64,000 bases of DNA from Chitinophagales bacterium. GTDB taxonomy: Bacteria; Bacteroidota; Bacteroidia; Chitinophagales; Chitinophagaceae. Within the stretch, counting starts at the first letter, position 1. Each line of letters starts with the position of its first letter. Positions 51,897-61,339 of this stretch are shown piece by piece. The stretch lies in the NCBI GenBank assembly GCA_017303395.1, contig JAFLBN010000009.1:62001-126000 (forward strand), read 5' to 3'. The notes beneath the pieces were generated by a model that was given only the letters and a program-made list of their open reading frames with translations, searched no databases and was not told the DNA's origin. The position numbers and the translations under genes were made by a program.

Positions 51897-53558
51897 ATGT
51901 TACAGAAGCTTGTTATAAGAAATTACGCCATTATAGATAATCTGGAAGTAAAGCCGGACGCACATCTCAATACCATAACGGGTGAGACAGGTGCCGGTAA
52001 AAGTATTATTCTCGGTGCGTTGTCGCTCATCCTCGGTGCGCGTGCAGATACGTCTGTACTGATAAACAAAGAGGAGAAGTGTGTGGCAGAAGCACATTTT
52101 GATGTAGCTCATAACAAAGCCTTCCGTCAGTTGCTGGAACAGGAGGATATAGATTTTGAACCTGTAGCCATCATACGCAGAGAGATAAGTGCAGCCGGAA
52201 AATCAAGGGCCTTTGTCAACGATACACCCGTTACATTGCCTGTGCTTACCAAACTAACATCTATGCTGGTAGATCTGCAGCAGCAATTTGGCCATCTTGC
52301 ATTAGAAAACGATAGTTTTCAGCTGGATGTAATAGATGCTATTGCACAATCTGTGCAAGACAGAGAAGCATATAATGTTGAGTACAAAGAATATAAAAAA
52401 CTATCTGCCAGCCTTGCAGACTTACAACAACAACAATTGCAATGGCAGAAGGAGGCAGACTATAATAGCTTTCTGCTGCAAGAGCTTACAGAAGCGGGTT
52501 TCAAAGAAAATGAAATAGAAGACGCCGAAAAGCAATTGAAGCAATTATTGCATGCTGAGAAAATTATCAATACGCTGAAAGCTGCACAAACATCGCTTGA
52601 AGATGGTGAACAGCCGATGGTGAATGAAGCGAAACGCACCACACAAAACTTACAAGCTATTATAGATGTGTTTGCAGAGGCCTCTCCATTGCAAGAACGC
52701 ATGAACTCTGTATGGCTGGAGCTGAAAGATATAGCAGCAGAGCTTTCTGCACTGCAGGATAAAGTAACACTTGATGAAGAGCTGGTAAGCAAGCTACAAG
52801 AGCGCGTAGATATAGGCTATAAACTATTAAAGAAGCATGGCTTACAGGATACCAATGCTTTGCTTGCACTGCAAAACACATTGCAACATGCAATGGACGA
52901 TAACAGTGCATTGACAGACAAGATTGCAGCACTGGAAAAAGAACAACAGGCGTTGTACACCCAATTACAAAAAAGCGGGGGTGCATTATCTGCGAAGCGT
53001 GCAAAAGCGTTGCCTGCATTTACCGCACAGATAAATGATCTACTGGCATTGGTAGGCATGCCCAATGCTCGCATAGATATACAGATGAAAAAGCTGGACG
53101 CACCTGCATTGCACGGTGTTGATGACGTAGCCTTCTTGCTGGATGCCAATAAAAGCGGACAATTCTTGCCGGTACAAAAAGCAGCATCCGGTGGTGAAAT
53201 GAGCAGGATAATGCTTTGTATAAAATCACTGACAGCCGCTGCTATGCAATTGCCAACGCTGATATTTGACGAGGTAGATACAGGTATATCGGGTGAGGCT
53301 GCAAGGCAGGTAGGAATACTGCTGCGCAAACTGGCATCGCATCATCAAATCATCTGCATTACACACCAGCCACAGGTTGCAGCCAAGGGTACTTCTCACT
53401 TCTACGTGTTTAAAGAAGAAGGGAAAGATGGTAGAATTAAGACACAACTAAAGCTGCTGGCACAAGACGAAAGGGTAGATGCTATAGCACGTATGATAGG
53501 TGGCGAGCAGCCAAGCAAAGCTGCCATAGACAATGCAAAAGAACTTGTTGAAGCATAA
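51897..53558 (+). CDS. recN: DNA repair protein RecN
   Basis: A 553-aa SMC-like ATPase. The N-terminal Walker A is GETGAGKSIILGAL near residues 31-44 after MLQKLVIRNYAIID. The middle is a long coiled coil (about residues 150-360), then C-terminal signature ASGGEMSRIMLCIK, Walker B LIFDEVDTGISG and the His-switch ITHQPQVAA. RecN holds broken DNA ends together during recombinational repair. Length is normal. In many Bacteroidota recN follows coaBC-porD; here it stands alone. The terminator is a long palindrome shared with the opposite gene. Confidence 0.96.
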   Translation: MLQKLVIRNYAIIDNLEVKPDAHLNTITGETGAGKSIILGALSLILGARADTSVLINKEEKCVAEAHFDVAHNKAFRQLLEQEDIDFEPVAIIRREISAAGKSRAFVNDTPVTLPVLTKLTSMLVDLQQQFGHLALENDSFQLDVIDAIAQSVQDREAYNVEYKEYKKLSASLADLQQQQLQWQKEADYNSFLLQELTEAGFKENEIEDAEKQLKQLLHAEKIINTLKAAQTSLEDGEQPMVNEAKRTTQNLQAIIDVFAEASPLQERMNSVWLELKDIAAELSALQDKVTLDEELVSKLQERVDIGYKLLKKHGLQDTNALLALQNTLQHAMDDNSALTDKIAALEKEQQALYTQLQKSGGALSAKRAKALPAFTAQINDLLALVGMPNARIDIQMKKLDAPALHGVDDVAFLLDANKSGQFLPVQKAASGGEMSRIMLCIKSLTAAAMQLPTLIFDEVDTGISGEAARQVGILLRKLASHHQIICITHQPQVAAKGTSHFYVFKEEGKDGRIKTQLKLLAQDERVDAIARMIGGEQPSKAAIDNAKELVEA

Positions 53559-53590
53559 ATAAAGGGAAGCAATTGCTTCCCTTTATTTAT
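53555..53590. terminator. Bidirectional terminator between recN and the BNR-repeat gene
   Basis: Perfect palindrome running outward from AATT: AAATAAAGGGAAGC/GCTTCCCTTTATTT. It begins at the recN stop codon. Confidence 0.8.
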
Positions 53591-53609
53591 GACTGAAGTT
53601 GTGTGCTGC

Positions 53610-56204
53610 TTATTGGTAAGAAACCATTTTAGCTTTAGAGAATACAATATTGTCTTTCAATACTTGTACCATATAGCTGCCTGTTGCTAATGATGCATCT
53701 ATATTTACTTTACCGTCAGCAGGTACTTGTGTGTTTTGTTTCCATACAGTGCGTCCCTGCATATCTACAATCTGCACATCTACATTGCTGTTCAGCAATG
53801 CTTTGTTAGTTGTTTGCAGGGTGAAGCTTCCTTTATTCGGGTTGGGGAATACTTTGATAACATCTGCCGCATATGGGCTTAGATTTGAAATGCCCAAAGG
53901 ATAACCGTAACGAGGCGATTTCCACATACCACGTCCGTATGTAGATGCCCATATTTCATTGGTTGTGTAGTTGATACCTAGGTCTGTAACTTCTACATTA
54001 GGTAGGCCATTACTATACATTTCCCACTGTGCCATATCTTTTGCCCTGTAGTATACGCCAAAGTCCGTGCCGATGTAAAGTGTACCGTCAACACTATCTA
54101 CAGCTATGCAATACACGGGTATGTCTGGCAGATTTTCATTCATGGTTTTCCATGTGCCATTCAGTGTGTATTCAGCTACTTTGTTAGTGCCATATCCGCT
54201 GAATGTAACAAATATGCGATCTCCGTTTTTAGGGTCTGCTATAATATCCGATACATCGCCAGCCGGTTTGCCGCTTATAAATTTCCAGTTTGCGCCCAAG
54301 TCTGTAGTATAGCGGATAGCGCCGCTTGTTACTGTTACAAAAATATTATTGTCCTTATCCGGAGATAAAGTAATTCGTTTTGCATTGCCACCAAGCGATG
54401 GTGATATTTCATTCCAGGTAGTACCCTTGTCTGAAGACATATATATTTTAGCATAGCCTGCAAAAAGAATACTGTTATTGTTCGGATGAAGAGTGAATGG
54501 CGTTATCCATTCACCTGTTGGCCTGCCCGGAATGTTGTTTGAAATATCTATAAAGTTGCCACCGCTGTTGGTTGTTCTTCTCAGCTCTCCGTATTGCAGA
54601 GAAGTGTAGAATGTAGTGAAGTCCGTAGGGTCCAATTCACAGTTCATCCCATCACCGCCCGTCAGGTCGCTATATGTTGTGCCACTTATTTTTTTAGAGC
54701 CGTTGTCTTGCGCACCGCCAACTACATAGTTTGCAACGTTTGATACTGCATTTCTGTAAAACTGTGTAATACCCATTCCGTTTGTAAGGTCTGTCCATAG
54801 CAGGCTGAGCGGGTTGCTTGTTTTATACAGACCTCCATCATTACATTCAAACAGTGTATTTGGCAAATTAGGATGATATGCCTGATAATGTTTATCTGCA
54901 TGCACTACTTTAATGCCTGGTAATGAACCTGTCCATTGGTTGGCAATTTGCCAGTTTGCACCGCCGTCAGTAGAATACCATGTATTAACACCGCCGGCAA
55001 CAACATTTTGAGCGTTAGACGGGTTGATAGCAATCGTCAGGTCGTACCAGCCTTGTCCACCGCATGCTTTCCCGCTTGGGGAGCTGGCAAGTATATTGCC
55101 ATCACAAGTAGTGTTGGTTGCTGCTGAATAGATTTTGGTAAATGATTTACCTGTATCGTTAGAGCTATATACCCCTTCCAGACCATAAGATCCATTCGCT
55201 ACTATCGCTTTCACTATGGCTACATCTGCTGGTGTTACTGCAATTGCTACACGGGCATTGGTGCCGAATGATGATTGCTGAGTCCATGTATAACCACCAT
55301 CTGCAGAACGGAATACCTGATTTGTTCCTGTTGTAAAACCGGTTGCATATATAATGCTGGTATCTGAGGGATGATACAACATTTGTTTGAAACCACCACC
55401 AATAGTTTGGGTAAATGTTTTACCACCATCATTCGATTTGTAAATACCAACACTTGTAGAAACAGTTATAGAGCTGGTATCAATCGGGTTTATTAAAACG
55501 CCGGTTATTTGTCTGAAGTCTGTTACATTCCACTTCAGTCCTGTGGTATCCCAGGTAGTACCACCATCAGCACTTCTTAACAGCCCTACACTGTATGTGT
55601 CGTTAGCTTCCTTATCGCCTGTGGCTAGAAATATGATATTCGGATCCAAAGGGTTAATTGCAATATCAGATACACCCATTACCGGAAACTTGTCTCCCAG
55701 AGAAGACCATGTAACGCCACCATCTGTTGTTTTCCAAGTACCGCCGCCTGCAGTACCTACATATAGTGTATTAGTATCCGTCGGGTGAAAGGCAACTTTA
55801 TTTATTCTGCCAATACCACTGTACCCACCAGAAGACTTGTCCGGGCCTGCAAAGGTCCAAGCAGAAATATTGCCTGTAGTTTTATTCTGTGCCTGCTGCT
55901 GTTTTACCTTTTGCCATTCCATCAGGTTTTTAACCGGCGATACCAGATAGCCGTTTTCATCTGTGTGTTGTTCCCAATACCATTTCCATCTGTCAAAATG
56001 ATAATGTTTGCCTTCTTCGGGTTTGTCATTATCACTGTTGTTTTTGTTTGCGCGTTCATCCTCTTTTTCATTCGCGTCTTTCATTGCCTTAACAATGTCT
56101 TCTAACTTTACGGGTTTGTTTCCCAGTTCTTTTACCCATGGCTGTGCATGTACACTGCCTGCAATAAACAGGGTACTGACAGCAAATAATAATCTCCTCA
56201 TCAT
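53610..56204 (-). CDS. Secreted BNR/sortilin-type repeat protein with T9SS type A sorting domain (paralogue)
   Basis: An 864-aa exported protein with signal peptide ending SVHAQ. After an acidic, Lys/Glu/Asn-rich stretch comes HYHFDRWKWYWEQHTDENG, then propeller blades with Asp boxes (TTDGGVTWSS, SADGGTTWD, SSDKGTTWN). The C-terminal T9SS domain starts IKVFPNPNKGSFTLQ and ends KAKMVSYQ. Matches the 882-aa protein at 30925 in the N-terminal region, the blade order and the NGMGITQFYRNAVS and VEVTDLGINYKTREIWASTYGRG-like segments. Upstream by 6 bp is a lipoprotein gene, which is the first gene of this transcription unit. Confidence 0.85.
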   Translation of the reverse strand: MMRRLLFAVSTLFIAGSVHAQPWVKELGNKPVKLEDIVKAMKDANEKEDERANKNNSDNDKPEEGKHYHFDRWKWYWEQHTDENGYLVSPVKNLMEWQKVKQQQAQNKTTGNISAWTFAGPDKSSGGYSGIGRINKVAFHPTDTNTLYVGTAGGGTWKTTDGGVTWSSLGDKFPVMGVSDIAINPLDPNIIFLATGDKEANDTYSVGLLRSADGGTTWDTTGLKWNVTDFRQITGVLINPIDTSSITVSTSVGIYKSNDGGKTFTQTIGGGFKQMLYHPSDTSIIYATGFTTGTNQVFRSADGGYTWTQQSSFGTNARVAIAVTPADVAIVKAIVANGSYGLEGVYSSNDTGKSFTKIYSAATNTTCDGNILASSPSGKACGGQGWYDLTIAINPSNAQNVVAGGVNTWYSTDGGANWQIANQWTGSLPGIKVVHADKHYQAYHPNLPNTLFECNDGGLYKTSNPLSLLWTDLTNGMGITQFYRNAVSNVANYVVGGAQDNGSKKISGTTYSDLTGGDGMNCELDPTDFTTFYTSLQYGELRRTTNSGGNFIDISNNIPGRPTGEWITPFTLHPNNNSILFAGYAKIYMSSDKGTTWNEISPSLGGNAKRITLSPDKDNNIFVTVTSGAIRYTTDLGANWKFISGKPAGDVSDIIADPKNGDRIFVTFSGYGTNKVAEYTLNGTWKTMNENLPDIPVYCIAVDSVDGTLYIGTDFGVYYRAKDMAQWEMYSNGLPNVEVTDLGINYTTNEIWASTYGRGMWKSPRYGYPLGISNLSPYAADVIKVFPNPNKGSFTLQTTNKALLNSNVDVQIVDMQGRTVWKQNTQVPADGKVNIDASLATGSYMVQVLKDNIVFSKAKMVSYQ

Positions 56205-56210
56205 ACTTCT

Positions 56211-56735
56211 TTATGGCATCGCGATGTCCGGTCGTTTAATGCAAGACTTCACCGGTACGTACAGCCAGTTTTTTGATTTTGTTGTAAAGAAAATTCTGTT
56301 AGTCATTTGCGGTGTCACAGCTTCCGGTATCGGTGTCTTGCCACCGTACACAGGGATAAGCTCTACTGTGTCGCCTTTTTTGATTTTATCAGGGGAGATG
56401 TTTGTAGTACTATACCAGTTTTCACCAAATTGATATTTGGGTTTCGTGTTTGTTTTGTTTTTGTTCACTTTGCTGATGGTGCATTCAGTCCATCCGTCTT
56501 CGCCACGCCAAAAGAATGTTTCTGGCTTATTGGTACTTTTCCATACCATCACAATGCGTTTAGTTGTGGTAGGTTCCATTTCGGGCCTGCCCGGTAGTGT
56601 AGTTTGTTCTGTACATTCTATCAATTTGGCATAAGAAGAGCCCGATTGTACAGCAGCAGTTTTTTTTGTTTGTGCACATGCACTCATTGTAGTAAGGTAA
56701 ATGCATGCAAATATGGGTAATGCTGTTTTCTTCAT
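56211..56735 (-). CDS. Hypothetical lipoprotein upstream of the BNR-repeat gene
   Basis: A 174-aa protein; the signal MKKTALPIFACIYLTTMSAC fits a lipoprotein with Cys20. The mature part has strands such as RIVMVWKSTNKPETFFWRGEDGW and KIKKGDTVELIPVYGGKTPIPE, suggesting a small beta-domain. No family recognised. Six bp separate its stop from the start of the BNR protein gene, so both are probably made together. The other BNR paralogue lacks such a partner. Confidence 0.65.
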   Translation of the reverse strand: MKKTALPIFACIYLTTMSACAQTKKTAAVQSGSSYAKLIECTEQTTLPGRPEMEPTTTKRIVMVWKSTNKPETFFWRGEDGWTECTISKVNKNKTNTKPKYQFGENWYSTTNISPDKIKKGDTVELIPVYGGKTPIPEAVTPQMTNRIFFTTKSKNWLYVPVKSCIKRPDIAMP

Positions 56736-56766
56736 ATAAATATGATAAGCTGTAAATATAAGTAAA

Positions 56767-56797
56767 AAGCGGCGTGCAATCAGATTGCACGCCGCTT
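56767..56797 (-). terminator. Intrinsic terminator of the S46 peptidase gene
   Basis: Perfect 14-bp stem AAGCGGCGTGCAAT/ATTGCACGCCGCTT, loop CTG on the minus strand, then TTTACTT. Confidence 0.85.
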
Positions 56798-56825
56798 GAA
56801 TAATTGGGTTATGACAGTTGCCTGA

Positions 56826-59000
56826 CTATTTGCGTATGATTTTCATTTCTTTAAGTAACCAACCGGCATCGCCAAATTTTTCCACAACGAATAGTGTATA
56901 ACGAATATCGAGTGTAATGTTTCTGCACAAATTCGGGTCAAAGTATAAATCGCTCATGGTGCCTTCCCATATTCTGTCGAAGTTTGTACCGATCAATTCG
57001 CCCCTTGCGTTCAGCACTGGGCTGCCGGAATTGCCACCTGAAGTATGATTATTGGCTATAAAAGCCACAGGCACTGTTCCATTCACTGCCCAGCTCCCGT
57101 AGTTTTTCTTATTGTATAGTTCTTTCAATTTTTCAGGCACTTTAAATTCTTCTACATCCTGATTGTCTTTTGCTATTGCACCGTCCAGATTGGTTTGGTA
57201 AGAATAGCCTGCAGGACCGTCAGGGTCTATGCCAGCCACCTGCCCGTAGGTAAGGCGCAGTGTCAGGTTTGCATCCGGGAAGAAAGCTTTGTTCCTGTCC
57301 AGTTTCATTTGTGCGTTCATATACAGTCTGTTCAGGTAGGCCATGTCTGCAGTATATTGAGAAAGAACAGGGTTTATTTTATCTTTTCTTAGTTGTGCAA
57401 TTCCGTTGTATAGTTGCCATGCTGCATCTCCTATTATTTTATTGCTGTCAGCACTTGTTGCTTTGTTTGCAAACATTGTAATTGCATCCTGAGATGCCAC
57501 TATGGAACTGTATACATAATTGCTCCATTGGATATAGTCAGAACCATTTTCTCTATATTGATTACTGAATGATTTAGGGATGAAGTTGCCACCATTCTTC
57601 ATGTACAACGGCATCAATGCAGCAAATACATCTTTATCGGTAGCAGCATCGTAGTTTTTATAATAGCCTGTTGTTGCTTTTGCCAGTTTGTTTAGTGTAT
57701 CCTGCAATGCAGTGCCTTTGTAACCTGCACGCATGGTTTGCAGCATTTTATCCAATACTGCAGCCTGTTGTATTATTTCAATACCAAATGCAGCTTCTTT
57801 AATATACTCATCAGCTTTCAGTACATCGTTTACGGCCATAGACTTTGCTGCGATGTTTGCGAGTAGATTGTCTGCATATGGCAGTTTGTCGTCCAGTGTA
57901 GCCCATCCCTGAAAATTGTTTTCGTAGTCCTGTTTTTTCTGCATTACATTATTTATGCGCAGGCCACGTACTTCGCCCTGCCATTTTTTCCAACCATTAG
58001 CAACACCTGCCCTTTTCGATGTGTATTTCAGAAATACATCCCGATTTTGTTGCATGTTTTTAGTCCATGCATTCAGGCGTAGTGTGCGTGCTTCAATGCG
58101 TATGGGATCAAGTATGCTGTATATCTGATTTAACTGTTGCGACGGTATATATTCCATTGTAGTGCCAGGGAAGCCATACACCATTGTAAAATCGCCTTCT
58201 TTATAGCCCGCTACGTTTATGGCAAAGTATTGCTCTGTCTGATATGGCTTATTGTCCTTGCTATAGTCTGCAGGTTTGTTGTCTTTGCCTGCATATATGC
58301 GAAACATGCTGAAATCGCCCGTATGCCGTGGCCACATCCAGTTGTCTGTATCGCCACCGAAAGACCCTATGCCATTTGGAGGGAAGCCAACCAGCCTGAT
58401 ATCACGATATGTTTCTGAGAGAATCACCCAATATTGATTATTATTATAATATGGCTTGATGGCAGCATCCATACCAGTAGCAAACTTGTAGCCTTTTTCC
58501 AGATTTTTTATTCTGGTTTGTACTACGGCATTGCGGGCAGCTTCATTCATAGTGTCGGCAAGTCCGGTAGTTATTTTATCAGTCACATTTTCCATTTTTC
58601 TGATAAAAGTGACTGTAAGACCGGGGCAAGGAAGCTCCTCAGCATTGTTTTTTGCCCAAAATCCATTGGCAAAATAGTCTTGTTCCTTGCTGCTAAGCCC
58701 CTGAACGGTGCCATAACCACAGTGGTGGTTGGTCAGCAATAGGCCTTTTGAGGATATTACCTCTCCCGTACATCCTTTCCCAAACAATACTACTGCGTTA
58801 TTCAGCCCTGTTCCATTCTCATTATACAATTGCTCAACAGGTATTTCCAGCCCCATCTTTTTCATGTCATTTTCCCTGTTTTTCAGGGTAGGGGGTAGCC
58901 ACATACCCTCTTTGGCAATTGCAGGTGCAAAATTGCCAACCATAGTGGCAAAAACGGCGGTCTTTAAGAATAATGGGCGAAAACGGATGCCTTTATACAT
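56826..59000 (-). CDS. S46 family dipeptidyl-peptidase, DPP11-like
   Basis: A 724-aa exported serine peptidase with a signal peptide (to about residue 29). The catalytic His lies in TNHHCGYG (residues 91-97), and Ser658 in SGGNSGSPV. Eighteen residues after the Ser comes Arg676 (TNFDRIWEG). In Porphyromonas DPP11 the same spacing separates Ser655 and Arg673, the residue that gives preference for Asp or Glu; DPP7 has Gly. So this is probably DPP11-like, removing acidic dipeptides from peptide N-termini in the periplasm. FGGDTDNWMWPRHTGDF is the other strong family signature. Confidence 0.92.
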   Translation of the reverse strand: MYKGIRFRPLFLKTAVFATMVGNFAPAIAKEGMWLPPTLKNRENDMKKMGLEIPVEQLYNENGTGLNNAVVLFGKGCTGEVISSKGLLLTNHHCGYGTVQGLSSKEQDYFANGFWAKNNAEELPCPGLTVTFIRKMENVTDKITTGLADTMNEAARNAVVQTRIKNLEKGYKFATGMDAAIKPYYNNNQYWVILSETYRDIRLVGFPPNGIGSFGGDTDNWMWPRHTGDFSMFRIYAGKDNKPADYSKDNKPYQTEQYFAINVAGYKEGDFTMVYGFPGTTMEYIPSQQLNQIYSILDPIRIEARTLRLNAWTKNMQQNRDVFLKYTSKRAGVANGWKKWQGEVRGLRINNVMQKKQDYENNFQGWATLDDKLPYADNLLANIAAKSMAVNDVLKADEYIKEAAFGIEIIQQAAVLDKMLQTMRAGYKGTALQDTLNKLAKATTGYYKNYDAATDKDVFAALMPLYMKNGGNFIPKSFSNQYRENGSDYIQWSNYVYSSIVASQDAITMFANKATSADSNKIIGDAAWQLYNGIAQLRKDKINPVLSQYTADMAYLNRLYMNAQMKLDRNKAFFPDANLTLRLTYGQVAGIDPDGPAGYSYQTNLDGAIAKDNQDVEEFKVPEKLKELYNKKNYGSWAVNGTVPVAFIANNHTSGGNSGSPVLNARGELIGTNFDRIWEGTMSDLYFDPNLCRNITLDIRYTLFVVEKFGDAGWLLKEMKIIRK

Positions 59001-59102
59001 AAATGTTTCTTGGTTTAAAGAAATAAAAATACAGTATTGCTATAAAAGTTTTGTCCGATTTGTTATATTAGCCCATTAGAAAGTGAAATTCGTTTCAGTA
59101 TT

Positions 59103-61130
59103 ATGAGAAAATACCTACTGTTTGCAGCGCTGCTGATGGTGTCATATATCAATGTATCTCGTGCTCAAGGGTTATTTACAGCCCCTGATACGGTGTGTAT
59201 GCGTCAAAAAGTTCAGCTAAAAAGCAATGTACCGAATGCAGCATCGCATTTCTGGGGTTTCTGCTCAGGTTACATCTTCAACAAGCCTGTAGGTACTAAC
59301 ATGGGCGCTACTTATGGCCTTGATGGTGCTACAGCTATTGAGATTGAAAAAGATGGTGATAACTACTTTGCATTTGCACTGAATGCAGGCCCATCAAACT
59401 CTTTCATAAGATTGGAGTTTGGTAAAAGCCTTGATAATACTCCAAAGATTACCAACTATGGAAATATGGATGGCGTATTGCCTTTGCAGCCAAGCTCTCT
59501 GCATATTGTGAAGGACGAGGCAAAAGGTACATGGCACGTATTTGTAGTGGGTGGTTCTAATATTGCTAATTCTGCTATTGCCCGTATGGACTTTGGTAAA
59601 ACACTGGCGAACACTCCTAATATTGTAAATTTTGGAAACTTCGATAATGTATTGAATAATCCTGTTGGATTATTCGTTGCCAAAGAAGGTAATCAATGGT
59701 TCGGTTACACACTTAACAGGGCTACTAACGAATTGGTGAAAATCGAATTTGATACACTACTTTCTTTTACACCGGTTCTGACAAATCTGGGTGTTGTAGC
59801 AAATATCACTGGTCCGAATGATTACGCACCTATTCTTCATAATGGTATTTGGTACTTCTTCGTAACTAACGAAACGAATAATAATCTTACTCGTCTGTCT
59901 CTTGGCTCTTCTCTTGCTACTCCTGTAGTTTCATCTACATTGCTTGGCAATTTTGCAAATGAACTGAGAAACCCGACTGGTATTTCTATCATCCGTGATT
60001 GCGATAGCTTCCACATATTTATTACAAACAAGCAAACACGCGAATTCGTGAAGCTTGATGTAAATAACATCGCAGGTGTAACTGCTGATTTTACACTTAG
60101 TAATTTTGGTATACTTGGCGATATGTTGGCCCCAACAGGCCTTACAAGGGCTATCAGGCACAGAGATAATATCTACATGTTCTCTACAAACCAAACAGAT
60201 AATATTCTTGTTAAGGTTCAATTCCAACAATGTAGCAGAACAAATATTCAGTCATCTGAAACGAATATACCTCCTGTATATGCATATGATACTGCCGGTA
60301 TTTACAACATTTATTACATGATAAATGAAGGTAAACCTGATATGCAGGCTCAATGCAAGCTGATATACGTACTGCCTACACCACCAATTACAATGAGTAA
60401 TGATACCAGCATTTGTGCAGGTGATACTATATCATTGAAGGTGTTGTCGGTAAATGCAATCAACAAAACATGGAGCCCTGATTACAATATTTCGAGCACA
60501 ACTTTAGATGAAGTGCGCGTATGGCCTCGTTACAGTACCGCTTATCGTATATACATGCCATATCTGTCTGGTTGTACTGTAGATACTGCTATAAAAGTAA
60601 CAGTAGCGAAAGTAAAATCTGATGCAGGCCCCGACCGTACACTTAATGATGGTGCTACTACATTGCTTGGTGGTCCTTTTACAAGCGTTGGTATGAATTA
60701 TACATATCAATGGACACCTGACAGGTACATCAGCAGTACAGGTATAGCTAATCCTTCGGTATATCCTCCGTTCGACTATACTTATTACCTGACTGTTACA
60801 GATGAAAACTCTGGTTGTAAAGCCATAGATACCGTAGTTGTAAATGTAGGTTGCAATGGTGCTAATCTGCCAAATGCATTCATACCGGAAGGCAATAAAG
60901 TTCAAAATCGTTTTGGCCTTGCAAACAGCCAGATTGTTAAGCTTACAGAATTCAGTGTGTTCGATCGTTGGGGGCTGAAAGTATTTACAACTACAGATCC
61001 TACCAAAGAGTGGGATGGTAAAGTAAACGATCAGGTAGCACCAATGGGTGTATATGTTTGGATTGTTGATGGTTTCTGCTCATCAGGTAAGCGAATACAA
61101 CAGAAAGGTAATGTTACCCTGATACGATAA
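59103..61130 (+). CDS. Secreted beta-propeller protein with T9SS type B (gliding motility-associated) sorting domain
   Basis: A 675-aa exported protein with signal peptide ending VSRAQ. Residues ~55-375 show about six related blades with the pattern LEFGKSLDNTPKITNYGN, MDFGKTLANTPNIVNFGN, IEFDTLLSFTPVLTNLG: a propeller of an unusual type. An Ig-like/PKD region follows (about 420-580), then the C-terminal CHU_C domain: NAFIPEGNKVQNRF, FSVFDRWGLKVFTTTDPTKEWDGK, MGVYVWIVDGFCSSGK and a basic end. Type B domains send proteins through the T9SS and attach them to the surface by a different partner than type A. It has its own terminator. Confidence 0.85.
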   Translation: MRKYLLFAALLMVSYINVSRAQGLFTAPDTVCMRQKVQLKSNVPNAASHFWGFCSGYIFNKPVGTNMGATYGLDGATAIEIEKDGDNYFAFALNAGPSNSFIRLEFGKSLDNTPKITNYGNMDGVLPLQPSSLHIVKDEAKGTWHVFVVGGSNIANSAIARMDFGKTLANTPNIVNFGNFDNVLNNPVGLFVAKEGNQWFGYTLNRATNELVKIEFDTLLSFTPVLTNLGVVANITGPNDYAPILHNGIWYFFVTNETNNNLTRLSLGSSLATPVVSSTLLGNFANELRNPTGISIIRDCDSFHIFITNKQTREFVKLDVNNIAGVTADFTLSNFGILGDMLAPTGLTRAIRHRDNIYMFSTNQTDNILVKVQFQQCSRTNIQSSETNIPPVYAYDTAGIYNIYYMINEGKPDMQAQCKLIYVLPTPPITMSNDTSICAGDTISLKVLSVNAINKTWSPDYNISSTTLDEVRVWPRYSTAYRIYMPYLSGCTVDTAIKVTVAKVKSDAGPDRTLNDGATTLLGGPFTSVGMNYTYQWTPDRYISSTGIANPSVYPPFDYTYYLTVTDENSGCKAIDTVVVNVGCNGANLPNAFIPEGNKVQNRFGLANSQIVKLTEFSVFDRWGLKVFTTTDPTKEWDGKVNDQVAPMGVYVWIVDGFCSSGKRIQQKGNVTLIR

Positions 61131-61153
61131 TACTTGATATAACTAATACATAA

Positions 61154-61185
61154 AAAGGCTATCAATGAATGATAGCCTTTTTTAT
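61154..61185 (+). terminator. Intrinsic terminator of the type B T9SS protein gene
   Basis: 11-bp stem AAAGGCTATCA/TGATAGCCTTT with a 5-nt loop, then TTTATTTT. Confidence 0.85.
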
Positions 61186-61275
61186 TTTGGATTGTTTCGA
61201 TTAATAAAATCGGTTCTTATCACATCGTACATTTAGTAATCAGATGTCTTTTGAAGTACTATAACTGTATTTAAT

Positions 61276-61316
61276 AAACAATAGAGGGTGCGTATAATAC
61301 GCACCCTCTATTGTTT
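61276..61316. terminator. Long inverted repeat, bidirectional terminator
   Basis: Perfect 19-bp stem AAACAATAGAGGGTGCGTA and its complement around TAA. It lies 23 bp after the stop of the minus-strand kinase gene. Confidence 0.7.
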
Positions 61317-61339
61317 ATGTCAACTTCTTTTGAACTTAT

